Positions 25,932 through 35,163 of a DNA stretch of 64,000 nt are shown in pieces. A program made the position numbers and the translations under genes. The stretch is from Planctomycetaceae bacterium (GTDB lineage Bacteria > Planctomycetota > Phycisphaerae > UBA1845 > UTPLA1), in the NCBI GenBank assembly GCA_006969385.1, contig CP030884.1:5411374-5475373 (forward strand). Direction: 5' to 3'. The notes below the pieces were generated by a model that was not told where the DNA came from, searched no databases, and was given only the letters and a program-made list of their open reading frames with translations. The first letter of the stretch is position 1. Each line of letters begins with the position of its first letter.

Positions 25932-26512
25932 CAGTTACCACCTTCCAGCGCGACAGGAGCGGCAGACTCGGACACGTCGGTTGATTGCTGCTCAGAGGAC
26001 TGACCATTAACGCTTGCTTCAAACCGTTGCGCTAACCAGACGGCCAACGGCGTTACGACTGCCCATTCGATCGCGATCACAATCAACGCGAGCGTCAGGT
26101 TGTCATGAAGTTGCAACGCCCCGAGTTTCGCCCCAGAGAAGTACGCAAACGGTCCGCCGAGCGCACCGAATAGGACGGAGAGCATCGGACGACCGCGCAG
26201 CCACGTGAGTGCGGTGTTCAACAACGTGGCAAAAGCCGGCCACAGGGCTGCGAACCACAGCGGTACGATAAGAGCCTGCTCGGTAAAGCGAAGGATTCCC
26301 GCATGCATTAGAGCGCTGTCGACAATTAGCCCGAGCACAGCCAGCGTTGCGATAAGCTTGGCTTCGGCGATTCGCTGACGACTGGCCGCAATATGACCCA
26401 CAACCGTCACCAAAGCAGCCAACGGGCCGATCCACGTGTTACCGTTGGCCGCCCCCAGCACGCAAGCCGCCCAGACCAAGTTGTACGCAATAACGCGCAG
26501 CAGGATACCCAT
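25931..26512 (-). CDS. DUF2878 membrane protein
   Basis: 193 residues with about five to six hydrophobic helices and a short Ser/Gln-rich C-terminus. It matches the DUF2878 pattern (VWAACVLGAANGNTWIGPLA; GRPMLSVLFGALGGPFAYFSGAKLG). The family is uncharacterised and recurs next to CFA, DUF1365 and DUF1295 genes in other bacteria. ATG 26512 is chosen; an in-frame GTG at 26521 would bring it to 1 nt from the preceding stop. It overlaps the DUF1295 start by 1 nt (TGATG). Confidence 0.78.
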   Translation of the reverse strand: MGILLRVIAYNLVWAACVLGAANGNTWIGPLAALVTVVGHIAASRQRIAEAKLIATLAVLGLIVDSALMHAGILRFTEQALIVPLWFAALWPAFATLLNTALTWLRGRPMLSVLFGALGGPFAYFSGAKLGALQLHDNLTLALIVIAIEWAVVTPLAVWLAQRFEASVNGQSSEQQSTDVSESAAPVALEGGN

Positions 26513-26522
26513 CGAAACCACC

Positions 26523-27821
26523 CTAACCCAGTCTCGGCAGAATCATGTCGCCGCGATGTTGCGGTCGTACGAAGAGCATCTGTACGTCGCTAATATGCCG
26601 CTCGTGGAAGCCCGCCTCGCAATACGCCAAATAGAACTCCCACATCTTCATGAAGCGCTCATCAAAACCGAGCGCCCGCACTTCATCGGCCTTCTCCATA
26701 AACGTAATGCGCCAGCGGCGCAGCGTTTCGGCATAGTGCGGTGTGATATCTTCGAGATGACGCAACCGCAAATCGGAACTGCCGGCCGCTTTGGTCGTGA
26801 GCTTGGCAACGGATGGAATGCAACTGCCGGGGAAGATATAGCGCTTGATGAAATCGACGGCGCGACGCGCCTCGTCGTAAGCTTCGTCCGCAATCACAAT
26901 CGCCTGCATCATCAGCGCGCCGTTGGGCTTGAGCAGGTCACAGCACTTGCGGAAGAACGTGCCGTAATACTCGTGGCCAACGGCTTCGATCATTTCCACG
27001 CTGACGATCTTATCGTACTTGCCGGTCAGATCGCGGTAGTCGCGCTTCAGCAACGTAATGCGATCGCTCAAGCCTTCGGCTTCGATGCGCTGCTTGGCAT
27101 AATGATGCTGCTGTTCGGAGATCGTTGTCGTCGTCACGCGGCAACCGAAGTGTTTGGCCGCGTGAATAGCCATTTCGCCCCAGCCGGTGCCAATTTCGAG
27201 AAGGTGATCGTCCGGCGTCAGTGCCAGCTTGCGGCACATGCGATCGTTTTTGGCTCGCGAGGCATCGGCCATCGTCGCCGTAGGCGACTCGAAGATGCCG
27301 GCGGAGTAGCTCATGGTTTCATCGAGCCAGAGCTTGAAGAAGTTGTTACTGAGATCGTAATGATCGGCGATATTGCGCTTGCTGCCGGTCTTAGAGTTGC
27401 GGCGCGAGACATTGGCACAACGTGCCACCAACGTCTTGAATCGGCTGCCGTATCCCACGACGTTTTTGTTGATGGCACTGGCGAGAAAGATGCGCAACAT
27501 CGAAACCAAATCGTCGCAGGTAAACTCGCCGCGCATAAACGATTCGGCCACGCCGTTGGTTCCATCCGTAAGCGTGCGTCGATAGAGACGCGGCGAATGC
27601 ACGTTTACGACCGCCGCCAAATCCGCGCCGAAACCATTGGGCCCGCCCGTTCCACCGAAGTGAAAGGCGTCTGCACCTTCACGCAGCGTGAGGTCACCGG
27701 TATCGAGGCGTTGCAACGCTTTAAATATCAGCCTGCGCGCGGCACCGTCAATGACATTACCACCGACAAATTCGGGCGTTTGGATACTTTCCAGCACAGC
27801 CGGATTTAAATGAGCACTCAT
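26523..27821 (-). CDS. cfa: Cyclopropane-fatty-acyl-phospholipid synthase
   Basis: A 432-residue CFA synthase-like enzyme that transfers a methylene from SAM to the double bond of a phospholipid acyl chain. There is an N-terminal lipid-binding region and then the methyltransferase domain with LLEIGTGWGEMAIHAAKHFG, TTTISEQQHHYAKQRI and SVEMIEAVGHEYYGTFFRKC. The C-terminal RRWRITFMEKADEVRALGFD, KMWEFYLAYCEAGF is typical of the family. The gene overlaps DUF1365 by 4 nt. The desaturase at the head of the operon would supply the unsaturated substrate. Confidence 0.93.
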   Translation of the reverse strand: MSAHLNPAVLESIQTPEFVGGNVIDGAARRLIFKALQRLDTGDLTLREGADAFHFGGTGGPNGFGADLAAVVNVHSPRLYRRTLTDGTNGVAESFMRGEFTCDDLVSMLRIFLASAINKNVVGYGSRFKTLVARCANVSRRNSKTGSKRNIADHYDLSNNFFKLWLDETMSYSAGIFESPTATMADASRAKNDRMCRKLALTPDDHLLEIGTGWGEMAIHAAKHFGCRVTTTTISEQQHHYAKQRIEAEGLSDRITLLKRDYRDLTGKYDKIVSVEMIEAVGHEYYGTFFRKCCDLLKPNGALMMQAIVIADEAYDEARRAVDFIKRYIFPGSCIPSVAKLTTKAAGSSDLRLRHLEDITPHYAETLRRWRITFMEKADEVRALGFDERFMKMWEFYLAYCEAGFHERHISDVQMLFVRPQHRGDMILPRLG

Positions 27822-28597
27822 GGCGTGGGATCTCCTGGTAACGCCAGCGATTTATCCGGATGCGCGAAGGTCGGCACCCGCTTCAGGTAGAGTTTTAGCG
27901 CCTGCCAGTAAATTCCGGCAACAACTTTTACCGTCATCGCCGGATAACGGACCAATAGCCCGTTTAATCGTGCCGGCGTGATGGCGCGACGGCGCATCAC
28001 CAACGTCGCGTCGAAGCTACGCCGTTCCCGCTCGTAATTCGCCATGCGGATGTGAATGGATTCAGGTCGAATGCGAAAACGCCAATCATACTGCACCTGC
28101 ATCGGCATGAACGGGGAAATATGGAACTGCTTGCCGAACTGCCAGCGTAGCGCGGGCGCATCATCCGGCTGGGGGCGGGCATCCAGCACGTAGCAGTGTT
28201 GTTCACCCCAGGGCGTGTTATTGATTTCGGCCACGATGGCAGCCGGCGTTTCCCCGTCGGATTCATAACACCAGTAGAAGCTCACCGGGTTCATGCGGTA
28301 GCCGAAGTACGACAGATGCGTTACCAACATCACCGGCCCGTCGGGTCGATGCCCGGTGCGCGCTTCAACCAGATCGTGTACCGCGGTTTTTAAAGGGGTA
28401 TTGGCGTCACCGAGATGATCGCGCCGGCGAAAGACGGCCAACCCGAAGCCTTCGTTGCTCCAACCGGGTACTTTCTGAAACAAAGACGGCAATTCGTCTA
28501 AATCCAACGACATCATAAAAAGCCGGTAATCGAAGGCGTGCCGACGCGGCGTATGCCGCACGTGCGTCACGCGACCTTCAAAGATACCGCTTCTCAT
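27818..28597 (-). CDS. DUF1365 protein
   Basis: A 259-residue cytoplasmic protein of the DUF1365 family (IFEGRVTHVRHTPRRHAFDY, MLVTHLSYFGYRMNPVSFYW, NTPWGEQHCYVLD, KQFHISPFMPM). Members occur almost always beside an FAD amine-oxidase-like protein and a CFA-type methyltransferase and are suspected to act on acyl chains, but the chemistry is not established. The start at 28597 overlaps the stop of the FAD protein gene by 4 nt. Confidence 0.88.
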   Translation of the reverse strand: MRSGIFEGRVTHVRHTPRRHAFDYRLFMMSLDLDELPSLFQKVPGWSNEGFGLAVFRRRDHLGDANTPLKTAVHDLVEARTGHRPDGPVMLVTHLSYFGYRMNPVSFYWCYESDGETPAAIVAEINNTPWGEQHCYVLDARPQPDDAPALRWQFGKQFHISPFMPMQVQYDWRFRIRPESIHIRMANYERERRSFDATLVMRRRAITPARLNGLLVRYPAMTVKVVAGIYWQALKLYLKRVPTFAHPDKSLALPGDPTP

Positions 28598-29897
28598 GGA
28601 TCTAGACCGACTCCGAAATGCTTGCAAACGGCCAAGGCACTTTTAACGCCGTCTTCGTGAAAACCAAAGCCCCAATAGGCCCCGGCGAAGTACGTGTTCC
28701 GTGCGCCGTTGATCTCATCCTGCCGCCGCTGGGCGGCGATACTCTGCGGTTCGTACACCGGATGGTCGTACACAAACTTTCGCACCACCGCTCGCTCCGG
28801 CAATTCATCATTGCGATTGAGCGAAACCAGGTATTGGGTATCCCCCGGCAAACTCTGCAGGATGTTCATGTTGTAGGAGACCGTCGCCCGGTTTTCAGGA
28901 TTTTTGGCAAGATGGTAATTCCAGGCCGACCAGAGCCGCTTGCGCCGCGGCATCTGCCCCGCATCGGTATGCAGGGTCACATCGTTGGCCTGATACGGAA
29001 TCGCCCCTAACACCTCGCGTTCCGCCACTGTGGCGTCCTGTAACATCTTCAGCGCCTGGTCCGAATGCGTTGCGATAATCAGCCGATCGAAACGCGCCGA
29101 TTCGCCGCTTGCCGTTTCGACGGTTACGCCATCGTCGTTTCGCGCGACGGCTGTAACAGGGCAATTCAAGCGAATGCGATCGCCAAAGCCCGCCGTCAGC
29201 TTCTTCATATACTCGCGCGAACCGCCTTTGATCACGCGCCATTGCGGACGGTCCTTCAAATCCATCATGCCATGGTTGTGAAAAAAGCGAATAAAAAAGC
29301 GACAAGGGAATTGCAACATGCGCTCGGGCTCGCCCGACCAAATCGCGCTGACCATCGGGACGATGTGTTTATCGATGAACGGTCGCGAATAACCGCCCTG
29401 CTTGAGATACTCCCCAACGTCAAACCGTCGTCTTCTTTGGATTCATCGAGTAGCGACTTGGCTTCGCGATAAAAGCGCAGGATATCGAGCAGCATACGAT
29501 AATGGCTTGGTCGCAGCGCGTTATTGAGACCGCCAAACAATTCGGTAAGCGACCCCCCCGCATACTCCATACCATCGGATTCATCGCGCACGCTGAAGCT
29601 CATCTCGCTCGGCTGGGTCTCAACGCCAAGTCGATCGAGCAGCTTCACAAAGTTGGGATAGGTGCGCTCGTTATAAACAATAAAGCCGGTATCCACCGCC
29701 AACGCGGACGGGGAACCGGCTTCGTTTGCATGTTTCAATCGATTCGTCGGCGTGCCGTCGGGCACGGGCACATCGATGGTGGCCGTATGCCCGCCAACGT
29801 AATCGTTGGCCTCGAAAACGGTCAGGTCATGGTCGCGCTGCAACAAGTACGCCGCGACCATGCCGGAGATACCGGTGCCGACAATTCCAATTCTCAT
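28594..29897 (-). pseudogene. FAD-dependent amine-oxidase-like protein, frameshifted
   Basis: NAD(P)/FAD-dependent oxidoreductase of the kind linked to DUF1365 and CFA genes. The N-terminal half (29897 down to about 29412) has the Rossmann motif IGIVGTGISGMVAAYLL and FEANDYVGGHTATI. The C-terminal half continues in the other frame (SAIWSGEPERMLQFPCRFFI, FFHNHGMMDLKDRPQWRV). At 29412-29415 the run CCCC (GGGG on the coding strand) appears to lack one base: adding one G restores a continuous protein of about 434 residues reading LTLGEYLKQGGYSRPF across the join. Everything else, including both operon overlaps, is intact, so this is either a very recent mutation or a homopolymer sequencing error. 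Confidence 0.88.
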
Positions 29898-30940
29898 CCG
29901 GTGACGGTCTTACGCGTAACGGCCTTGGCGGCGGCTTCCAATTCGGCGACGTTGGGCAGCGCGTCTTCGACCATTTCGACCGCACGTTCGGCAACCGGCT
30001 TGCCGGCGGCTTTGCGCGTGCGGCCGAGTTCGACCACGTTCTGCGGCACGGCGTTGAGCTTCCAGATCAAGCCCAAGCCTTGCAACATCCTGAGACCGTA
30101 ATACGTGATATCGATCTCCCACCAATAGAAACCCTGGCGCACGGCACCCGGGTAATAGTGATGGTTGTTATGCCAACCTTCGCCGAGCGTGATCAATGCG
30201 AGAATAAGGCTGTTGCGGCTTTGATCACCCGTTTCGTAGCGCTTTTTGCCCATCAGGTGGGCGGCAGAGTTAATCAAACAGGTGCAATGAAACAGCAACA
30301 CGGTCGAAACGAAGAAGCCCCAGACCAACATCTGCATCGCCGTCACGCCCGACTCGGGGAACCAATACGCCCAAGCCTTACCGAAGAAGAAGCACGCCGC
30401 GCCGAGCAAGACCGGCACCAACACGTAGAAGCGATCCAGGAATCGCAGCTCCGGATACTTCGCCAAATCCGGCACGGCTTTCAGGTTGGTGGGAAAGTAG
30501 CGGCGGATGGTGATCCAGCCCACGTGGCTATGGAACAAGCTATGCGAATGCGGCGAGTGCGGATCTTCTTCATCATCCGAATGGCGATGGTGATGACGGT
30601 GATGCGCCGCCCACCAGAGCGGGCCCTTCTGCGTGGCGCTACTGCCCCACACGGCCATGATGAATTGCCAAAACCGCGTCGTCTGAAACGTGCGGTGCGA
30701 GAAGTAACGATGATAAAAACCGGTGACCGCAAACATGCGGATGAAATACAAGGCCAAGCACAGCGTGACGGCGGGCCAACTCCAACCGACCCAAAACACG
30801 CCCAACACCATCAGGTGCATACCTAAGAAGGGAATCACGCGTACCCAATCGATGGCATCCGGATTCGTGCCTTCATCGAGTTCGGCACCCACTTGTCCGT
30901 TATCAAACCAGCGCAGGAATCCAATCCACAAGGACTTCAT
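29894..30940 (-). CDS. Acyl-CoA/acyl-lipid fatty acid desaturase
   Basis: A 348-residue membrane diiron desaturase, probably delta-9 type. Three histidine boxes are present: HRYFSHR, HRHHHRH and HNNHHYYPG. There are four to five hydrophobic helices and a charged, Ala-rich C-terminal tail of about 50 residues. It is the first gene of the lipid-modification operon and overlaps the FAD protein gene by 4 nt. It would introduce the double bond that the CFA-type enzymes then modify. It lies 109 nt downstream of the otsB-GH15 fusion on the same strand, with no clear promoter between. Confidence 0.92.
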   Translation of the reverse strand: MKSLWIGFLRWFDNGQVGAELDEGTNPDAIDWVRVIPFLGMHLMVLGVFWVGWSWPAVTLCLALYFIRMFAVTGFYHRYFSHRTFQTTRFWQFIMAVWGSSATQKGPLWWAAHHRHHHRHSDDEEDPHSPHSHSLFHSHVGWITIRRYFPTNLKAVPDLAKYPELRFLDRFYVLVPVLLGAACFFFGKAWAYWFPESGVTAMQMLVWGFFVSTVLLFHCTCLINSAAHLMGKKRYETGDQSRNSLILALITLGEGWHNNHHYYPGAVRQGFYWWEIDITYYGLRMLQGLGLIWKLNAVPQNVVELGRTRKAAGKPVAERAVEMVEDALPNVAELEAAAKAVTRKTVTG

Positions 30941-31049
30941 TAGTCAATCACTCACAAACTCTTCCGAGACTTTACGTTTGCACAGGTTGCCGCGTTGCTC
31001 GGAGCCAACGTGACAGTGCAATCAAATCAATTTTCCATCGGCGGTTAAC

Positions 31050-33572
31050 TTACGCGTGCGACAGTCGCAACGCGTTATCGATCAATCCCAAATACGAGTA
31101 AGCCTGCGGGATGTTACCCAGCGCGACACCGGCAGCCGGGTCGAACTGTTCGGAAAGCAGGCCCGCCTGCGATGCCTGTTGCATCATCGTGCGGAACAAC
31201 GTTTCGGCCTCCTGCCGCATCCCCGCTAACAAGTAGGAATCGATTAACCACGACGCACAGATGTAGAAACCGCCCTCTACACCCGGCAGTCCATCGTCGG
31301 CGCGATACCGATACACGACCGGTCCTTCGCACAACGACTCCGCAGTGGCCGCAATGGTACCCAAAAATCTGGAATCGTCAGCTGGTAAAAGGCCCGTCAG
31401 CCCCACAAAAAGCGCCGACGCATCGAGGTCGTCGCCGTCGTAGGCCGCTGTGAAACAATTCAGATGTTTTTTGTACCCTTTTTCGAGCACGTCAGCCGCG
31501 ATTTCGTCGCGCAAATCCGCCCAGTCCGGACGCTCGCGGTCCAGAAATCGCAGCGCCACCTGCTGAGCCCGGTCGACCGTGAGCCAGCACATCACCTTGG
31601 AATGCACGTGGTGTCGGCGCGGTTTGCGGATTTCCCAGATACCGTGATCGGGCTCCATCCAGCGCCGCTTGACCGCCGCCACCATCGCTTCGACCAAACG
31701 CCAGTGATCGGTAGACAGCGGCGCATCGCGTTCGGATAGTAGCGCGATCAATTCGACATTGGGACCGAACACATCGAGTTGCACCTGTCGTGCGGCACTG
31801 TTGCCAACGCGCACCGGTCGGCTGCCGCGATAACCGGACAAGTCGCCCAGTTCCGCTTCCGATTGCACCGGACCGCCGGCCACGCTATAGAGCGGTGACA
31901 AGCGCTCGGGACTTTCGCATTGGTCCACTACGTTCAACAGCCAATCCAGATACTCCATCGCTTCGGCCGTGCTACCCAAGCGCACCAACGTCGTCGCCGT
32001 CATCGCCGCATCGCGCAGCCAGCAAAAGCGGTAATCCCAATTGCGCACGCCGCCAATGTGTTCCGGCAAGCTGGTGGTGCCCGCCGCCGCGATCCCGCCT
32101 TTGGGACCAAAGCATAGCGCTTTCAAAATCGTCGCACCACGTTTCACAAATTCCGGTTCGACGCTCGGCAAGGTGAGTTGATCGGCCCATGAGGTCCAGT
32201 ACGACTTCGTTAAGCGCTGACGATCGCTGGCTGTTTTCGATAACTCCCGCAACGAACCGGTGCCGTAACGCAATTCGAGCGCGATGGGCCCCTTGCTAAG
32301 GTCGACCTCTGCGTTCGCCACGTGATGTTGGCCTTCGGTGGTGATCTCCCAATCCACGCCTGCACTGCGCAGCGCAATCGGGTCGAGCGTATCTTCAACC
32401 AGCAGACCATCTTCTTTTTTTTCCAACAGCGTATGAATGCGGCCAAAATCGAGTCGTGGTGCAAACTCGATGCGCGCCTTGCCCGTGCCTTCGATGATGC
32501 GCACCAGATCGGTGCGCCCCGCCCGCTGACCGGTGCGGCCACCGGAACAATCGAGGAAGTCGGTCACGCTGAAATCGTGCCAACGCGTGGTTAAGACCAA
32601 TGATGCATCGTCATAGGCTTGTGCGAGCGGCTCCGAACCATCTGCCGCCGCAATCGCAAAGCGCCCTGCCGTTGGCCCACCGACCAATTCGGCAAAGACG
32701 GCAGATGAATCAATGCGGGGAGCGCAGAACCAACTAATGCGGGCATCGGGCGTGACCAACGCCACCGTGCGTTGATCGCTTAACATGCGATGCTGGTCGA
32801 TCGGCACTGCCGCGGCGTGAGTGACCCACTCGGCCCGCGCTTCGCACAAGCGTGCTAAGACACGGGCGACATCGATAGGCCCCTCCACCCGATGCGGCGC
32901 CATCGATTCACCGGGGCCAACCTTCACCCCGACATCGGGGCCGTGCAGCGTGGCGAAGGCGTCTTCGTCGGTGACGTCATCACCGAGAAACAAGACCGCC
33001 GTTGCGCCGACCTGATGGCGAATGCGCTCCAGCGCCATCCCCTTGTTGGTTTCGACCACGCTCAGTTCGACGACCTTCTTACCGCGTTTGAGTTGCACGC
33101 CATCCCAGGTCGCCGCGCCCTGCAAGATGCGCTCGACTGCAATCTCCGAGCGCCGCGGGTCGGCATTGCGATAATGGAATGCCACGCTGGCGGGTTTATC
33201 CTCGATGAGAAATTCGGAGTCGTCTTGCGCAACGGTCGTCAGTTCCGTCGTCACGCGCTGTTTCAACTCGGCCACTTGCTGCGAAAGCGACGTCGCAAAA
33301 TCGGAATCGAATTCGCTACCGTGACTGCCCACCAAATGAACATCGTCGGACACAGCCGTCATCTCGGCCAGATCGCGCAGGCTGCGACCCGAGATCACCG
33401 CCACATGGGTGCGATCCAACGCGACCAACGAGCGCAGCGCCACCATCGCCTCACGATGCGGTCGCGCTTCGGCGGGGTTCTCGACGATCGGCGACAAGGT
33501 GCCGTCGTAGTCGGTCGCCACCAGCAAGACGGCGCTGCGGGCGAGGCTGTCGATAGCGGCATCCAAGCTCAT
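31050..33572 (-). CDS. Trehalose-6-phosphatase fused to GH15 hydrolase
   Basis: 840 residues, two enzymes in one chain. The HAD phosphatase at about residues 1-240 has motif I DYDGTLSP, ISGRSLRDL and motif IV LFLGDDVTDEDAF, as in OtsB. A GH15 domain follows at about 250-840, with RNWDYRFCWLRDA, HHVHSKVMCWLTVDRA and the catalytic-base motif LLSEQFDP, all complete. GH15 members include glucoamylases and bacterial trehalases. Joined to OtsB and coupled to otsA, a trehalase activity is plausible, but it would undo the product of the first domain. The start overlaps the otsA stop by 4 nt. Confidence 0.9.
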   Translation of the reverse strand: MSLDAAIDSLARSAVLLVATDYDGTLSPIVENPAEARPHREAMVALRSLVALDRTHVAVISGRSLRDLAEMTAVSDDVHLVGSHGSEFDSDFATSLSQQVAELKQRVTTELTTVAQDDSEFLIEDKPASVAFHYRNADPRRSEIAVERILQGAATWDGVQLKRGKKVVELSVVETNKGMALERIRHQVGATAVLFLGDDVTDEDAFATLHGPDVGVKVGPGESMAPHRVEGPIDVARVLARLCEARAEWVTHAAAVPIDQHRMLSDQRTVALVTPDARISWFCAPRIDSSAVFAELVGGPTAGRFAIAAADGSEPLAQAYDDASLVLTTRWHDFSVTDFLDCSGGRTGQRAGRTDLVRIIEGTGKARIEFAPRLDFGRIHTLLEKKEDGLLVEDTLDPIALRSAGVDWEITTEGQHHVANAEVDLSKGPIALELRYGTGSLRELSKTASDRQRLTKSYWTSWADQLTLPSVEPEFVKRGATILKALCFGPKGGIAAAGTTSLPEHIGGVRNWDYRFCWLRDAAMTATTLVRLGSTAEAMEYLDWLLNVVDQCESPERLSPLYSVAGGPVQSEAELGDLSGYRGSRPVRVGNSAARQVQLDVFGPNVELIALLSERDAPLSTDHWRLVEAMVAAVKRRWMEPDHGIWEIRKPRRHHVHSKVMCWLTVDRAQQVALRFLDRERPDWADLRDEIAADVLEKGYKKHLNCFTAAYDGDDLDASALFVGLTGLLPADDSRFLGTIAATAESLCEGPVVYRYRADDGLPGVEGGFYICASWLIDSYLLAGMRQEAETLFRTMMQQASQAGLLSEQFDPAAGVALGNIPQAYSYLGLIDNALRLSHA

Positions 33573-34951
33573 TTATCCAGCGCCTCGAAAAAGTCATTGG
33601 CCCAGTCAAACACCGTATGCCCCGTCACGATCCTGCGCAGTTTCTTCATGCGGCGCTTCTGTTCTTCCGCCGGCAATTGAATCGCTTCCAACAAAATATC
33701 CGACATGCCGTCCACATCGTGCGGATTCACCAACAGCGCCTGCTTCAACTCTTCCGCCGAGCCGGTGAACTCGCTCAGAATCAGCGCACCGTCGTTACGA
33801 TGCCGACAGGCGACGTATTCCTTGGCCACCAAATTCATCCCGTCGCGAAACGGTGTGACGACCATCACATCGGCGGCTAGGTACAACGCCACCAACTCAT
33901 CAACGGGCAGGCCGCGATGCAAATAGTGAATCGCGCTCTTACCGATCTCGCCGAATTCCCCATCGATCGCACCGACGGTGCGCTCTACCTCGTTCTTCAA
34001 TTCGATGTATTCATCCACGCGTTCGCGACTGGGCACGGCAACTTGCACAAAGACCGTGTCATCGAGGCTGACTTTCTTGGTTTTCAACAACTCGCGATAC
34101 GCTTTGAATCGAATCTCGATGCCTTTGGTGTAGTCGAGCCGATCGACCCCCAACAAGATGCGCCGGCCAAGTCCCAGCTTAGCCTTAAAGTTCGCAGCGC
34201 GCGTCTGCACATCAAAATCGCTCGCCAATCCCTCGAAGCGACTCACATCGATCGAAATCGGAAACGCTTTCGCGATTACCGGTCGGCCTTCATACGTCAG
34301 ACGACCACTTGGCGAACAAGTCGTGTAGCGCCGGCACAAACGCGTGAAATTTTGCGCGCCATAGCGCGTTTGAAAGCCGACGACATCGGCCCCAAGCAAC
34401 CCTTCCAATACCTGGCGCCGCCAAGGCAACTGTGCAAACAGTTCTTGCGGTGGAAACGGGATGTGCAGGAAGAAACCGATCCGCACATCGGGCCGCAGCT
34501 TGCGCAGCATCGACGGCACCAACTGAAAGTGGTAATCGTGCACCCATACCAGCCCGTTCTTCGCCGTAATCTTGGCGGCGATCTCTGCGAAACGCTTGTT
34601 CACCGCTTTGTACGGCCGCCACCAATGTCGGTGATAGATCGGCGGTCGAATCGCGTCGTGGTAGAGCGGCCAGAGCGTGCTGTTGGAAAAGCCTTCGTAG
34701 AAATTTTCGATCTCTTCCGGGCTGAGGCTGACGGGGTAGTTCAGGATCCCCTCGTGCTCGAAAGGGCGCGGGGCGCGGCCGTGGATGCCCGACCAGCCGA
34801 TCCAAGTGCTGGGCTTGGTCCGCAAAATGGGCGTCAGCGCCGAGACCAAGCCGCCGGGGCTGGTTTCCCACTGTTTCTTGCCATTGCGCTCCACCCGATT
34901 GACGGGCAGTCGGTTGGAGACAATCACGATGTCGCTGGTGCTGGCGGGCAT
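33569..34951 (-). CDS. otsA: Trehalose-6-phosphate synthase
   Basis: A GT20 glucosyltransferase of 460 residues making trehalose-6-phosphate from UDP-glucose and glucose-6-phosphate. Family motifs are intact: IVIVSNRLPVN, GGLVSAL, WVHDYHFQLVPSMLRKLRPD, HIPFPPQELF, GVDRLDYTKGIEIR and FRDGMNLVAKEYVAC. It is the first gene of the otsA-otsB/GH15 pair and possibly of the whole 11-kb minus-strand run. Trehalose usually protects against osmotic, desiccation or cold stress. Confidence 0.95.
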   Translation of the reverse strand: MPASTSDIVIVSNRLPVNRVERNGKKQWETSPGGLVSALTPILRTKPSTWIGWSGIHGRAPRPFEHEGILNYPVSLSPEEIENFYEGFSNSTLWPLYHDAIRPPIYHRHWWRPYKAVNKRFAEIAAKITAKNGLVWVHDYHFQLVPSMLRKLRPDVRIGFFLHIPFPPQELFAQLPWRRQVLEGLLGADVVGFQTRYGAQNFTRLCRRYTTCSPSGRLTYEGRPVIAKAFPISIDVSRFEGLASDFDVQTRAANFKAKLGLGRRILLGVDRLDYTKGIEIRFKAYRELLKTKKVSLDDTVFVQVAVPSRERVDEYIELKNEVERTVGAIDGEFGEIGKSAIHYLHRGLPVDELVALYLAADVMVVTPFRDGMNLVAKEYVACRHRNDGALILSEFTGSAEELKQALLVNPHDVDGMSDILLEAIQLPAEEQKRRMKKLRRIVTGHTVFDWANDFFEALDK

Positions 34952-35163
34952 GCGAAAAATCGGCCCTCAGGAGCCGCAAATATCGGTCCGACAAGGTAAT
35001 ACGCATTGTAGACATCCCCGCTCCCGCCGCAATGTGAACCTTTTAGCTGACGTTTGCTTACAAAAATCTGTTGAATTGAAGTCCAAATCTCTGATCCGCT
35101 CGTGCTAGCTATGACAGGTCCAACAGGTGGGCTGTCAGACGCCTTGGAACGTGAGGATTTGAG

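Noticed and set aside
26436..27809. 457-codon open frame on the plus strand opposite the CFA synthase
   Set aside because: It is antisense to a clearly conserved gene, has no recognisable family and no ribosome-binding site. GC-rich codon bias creates long antisense frames.
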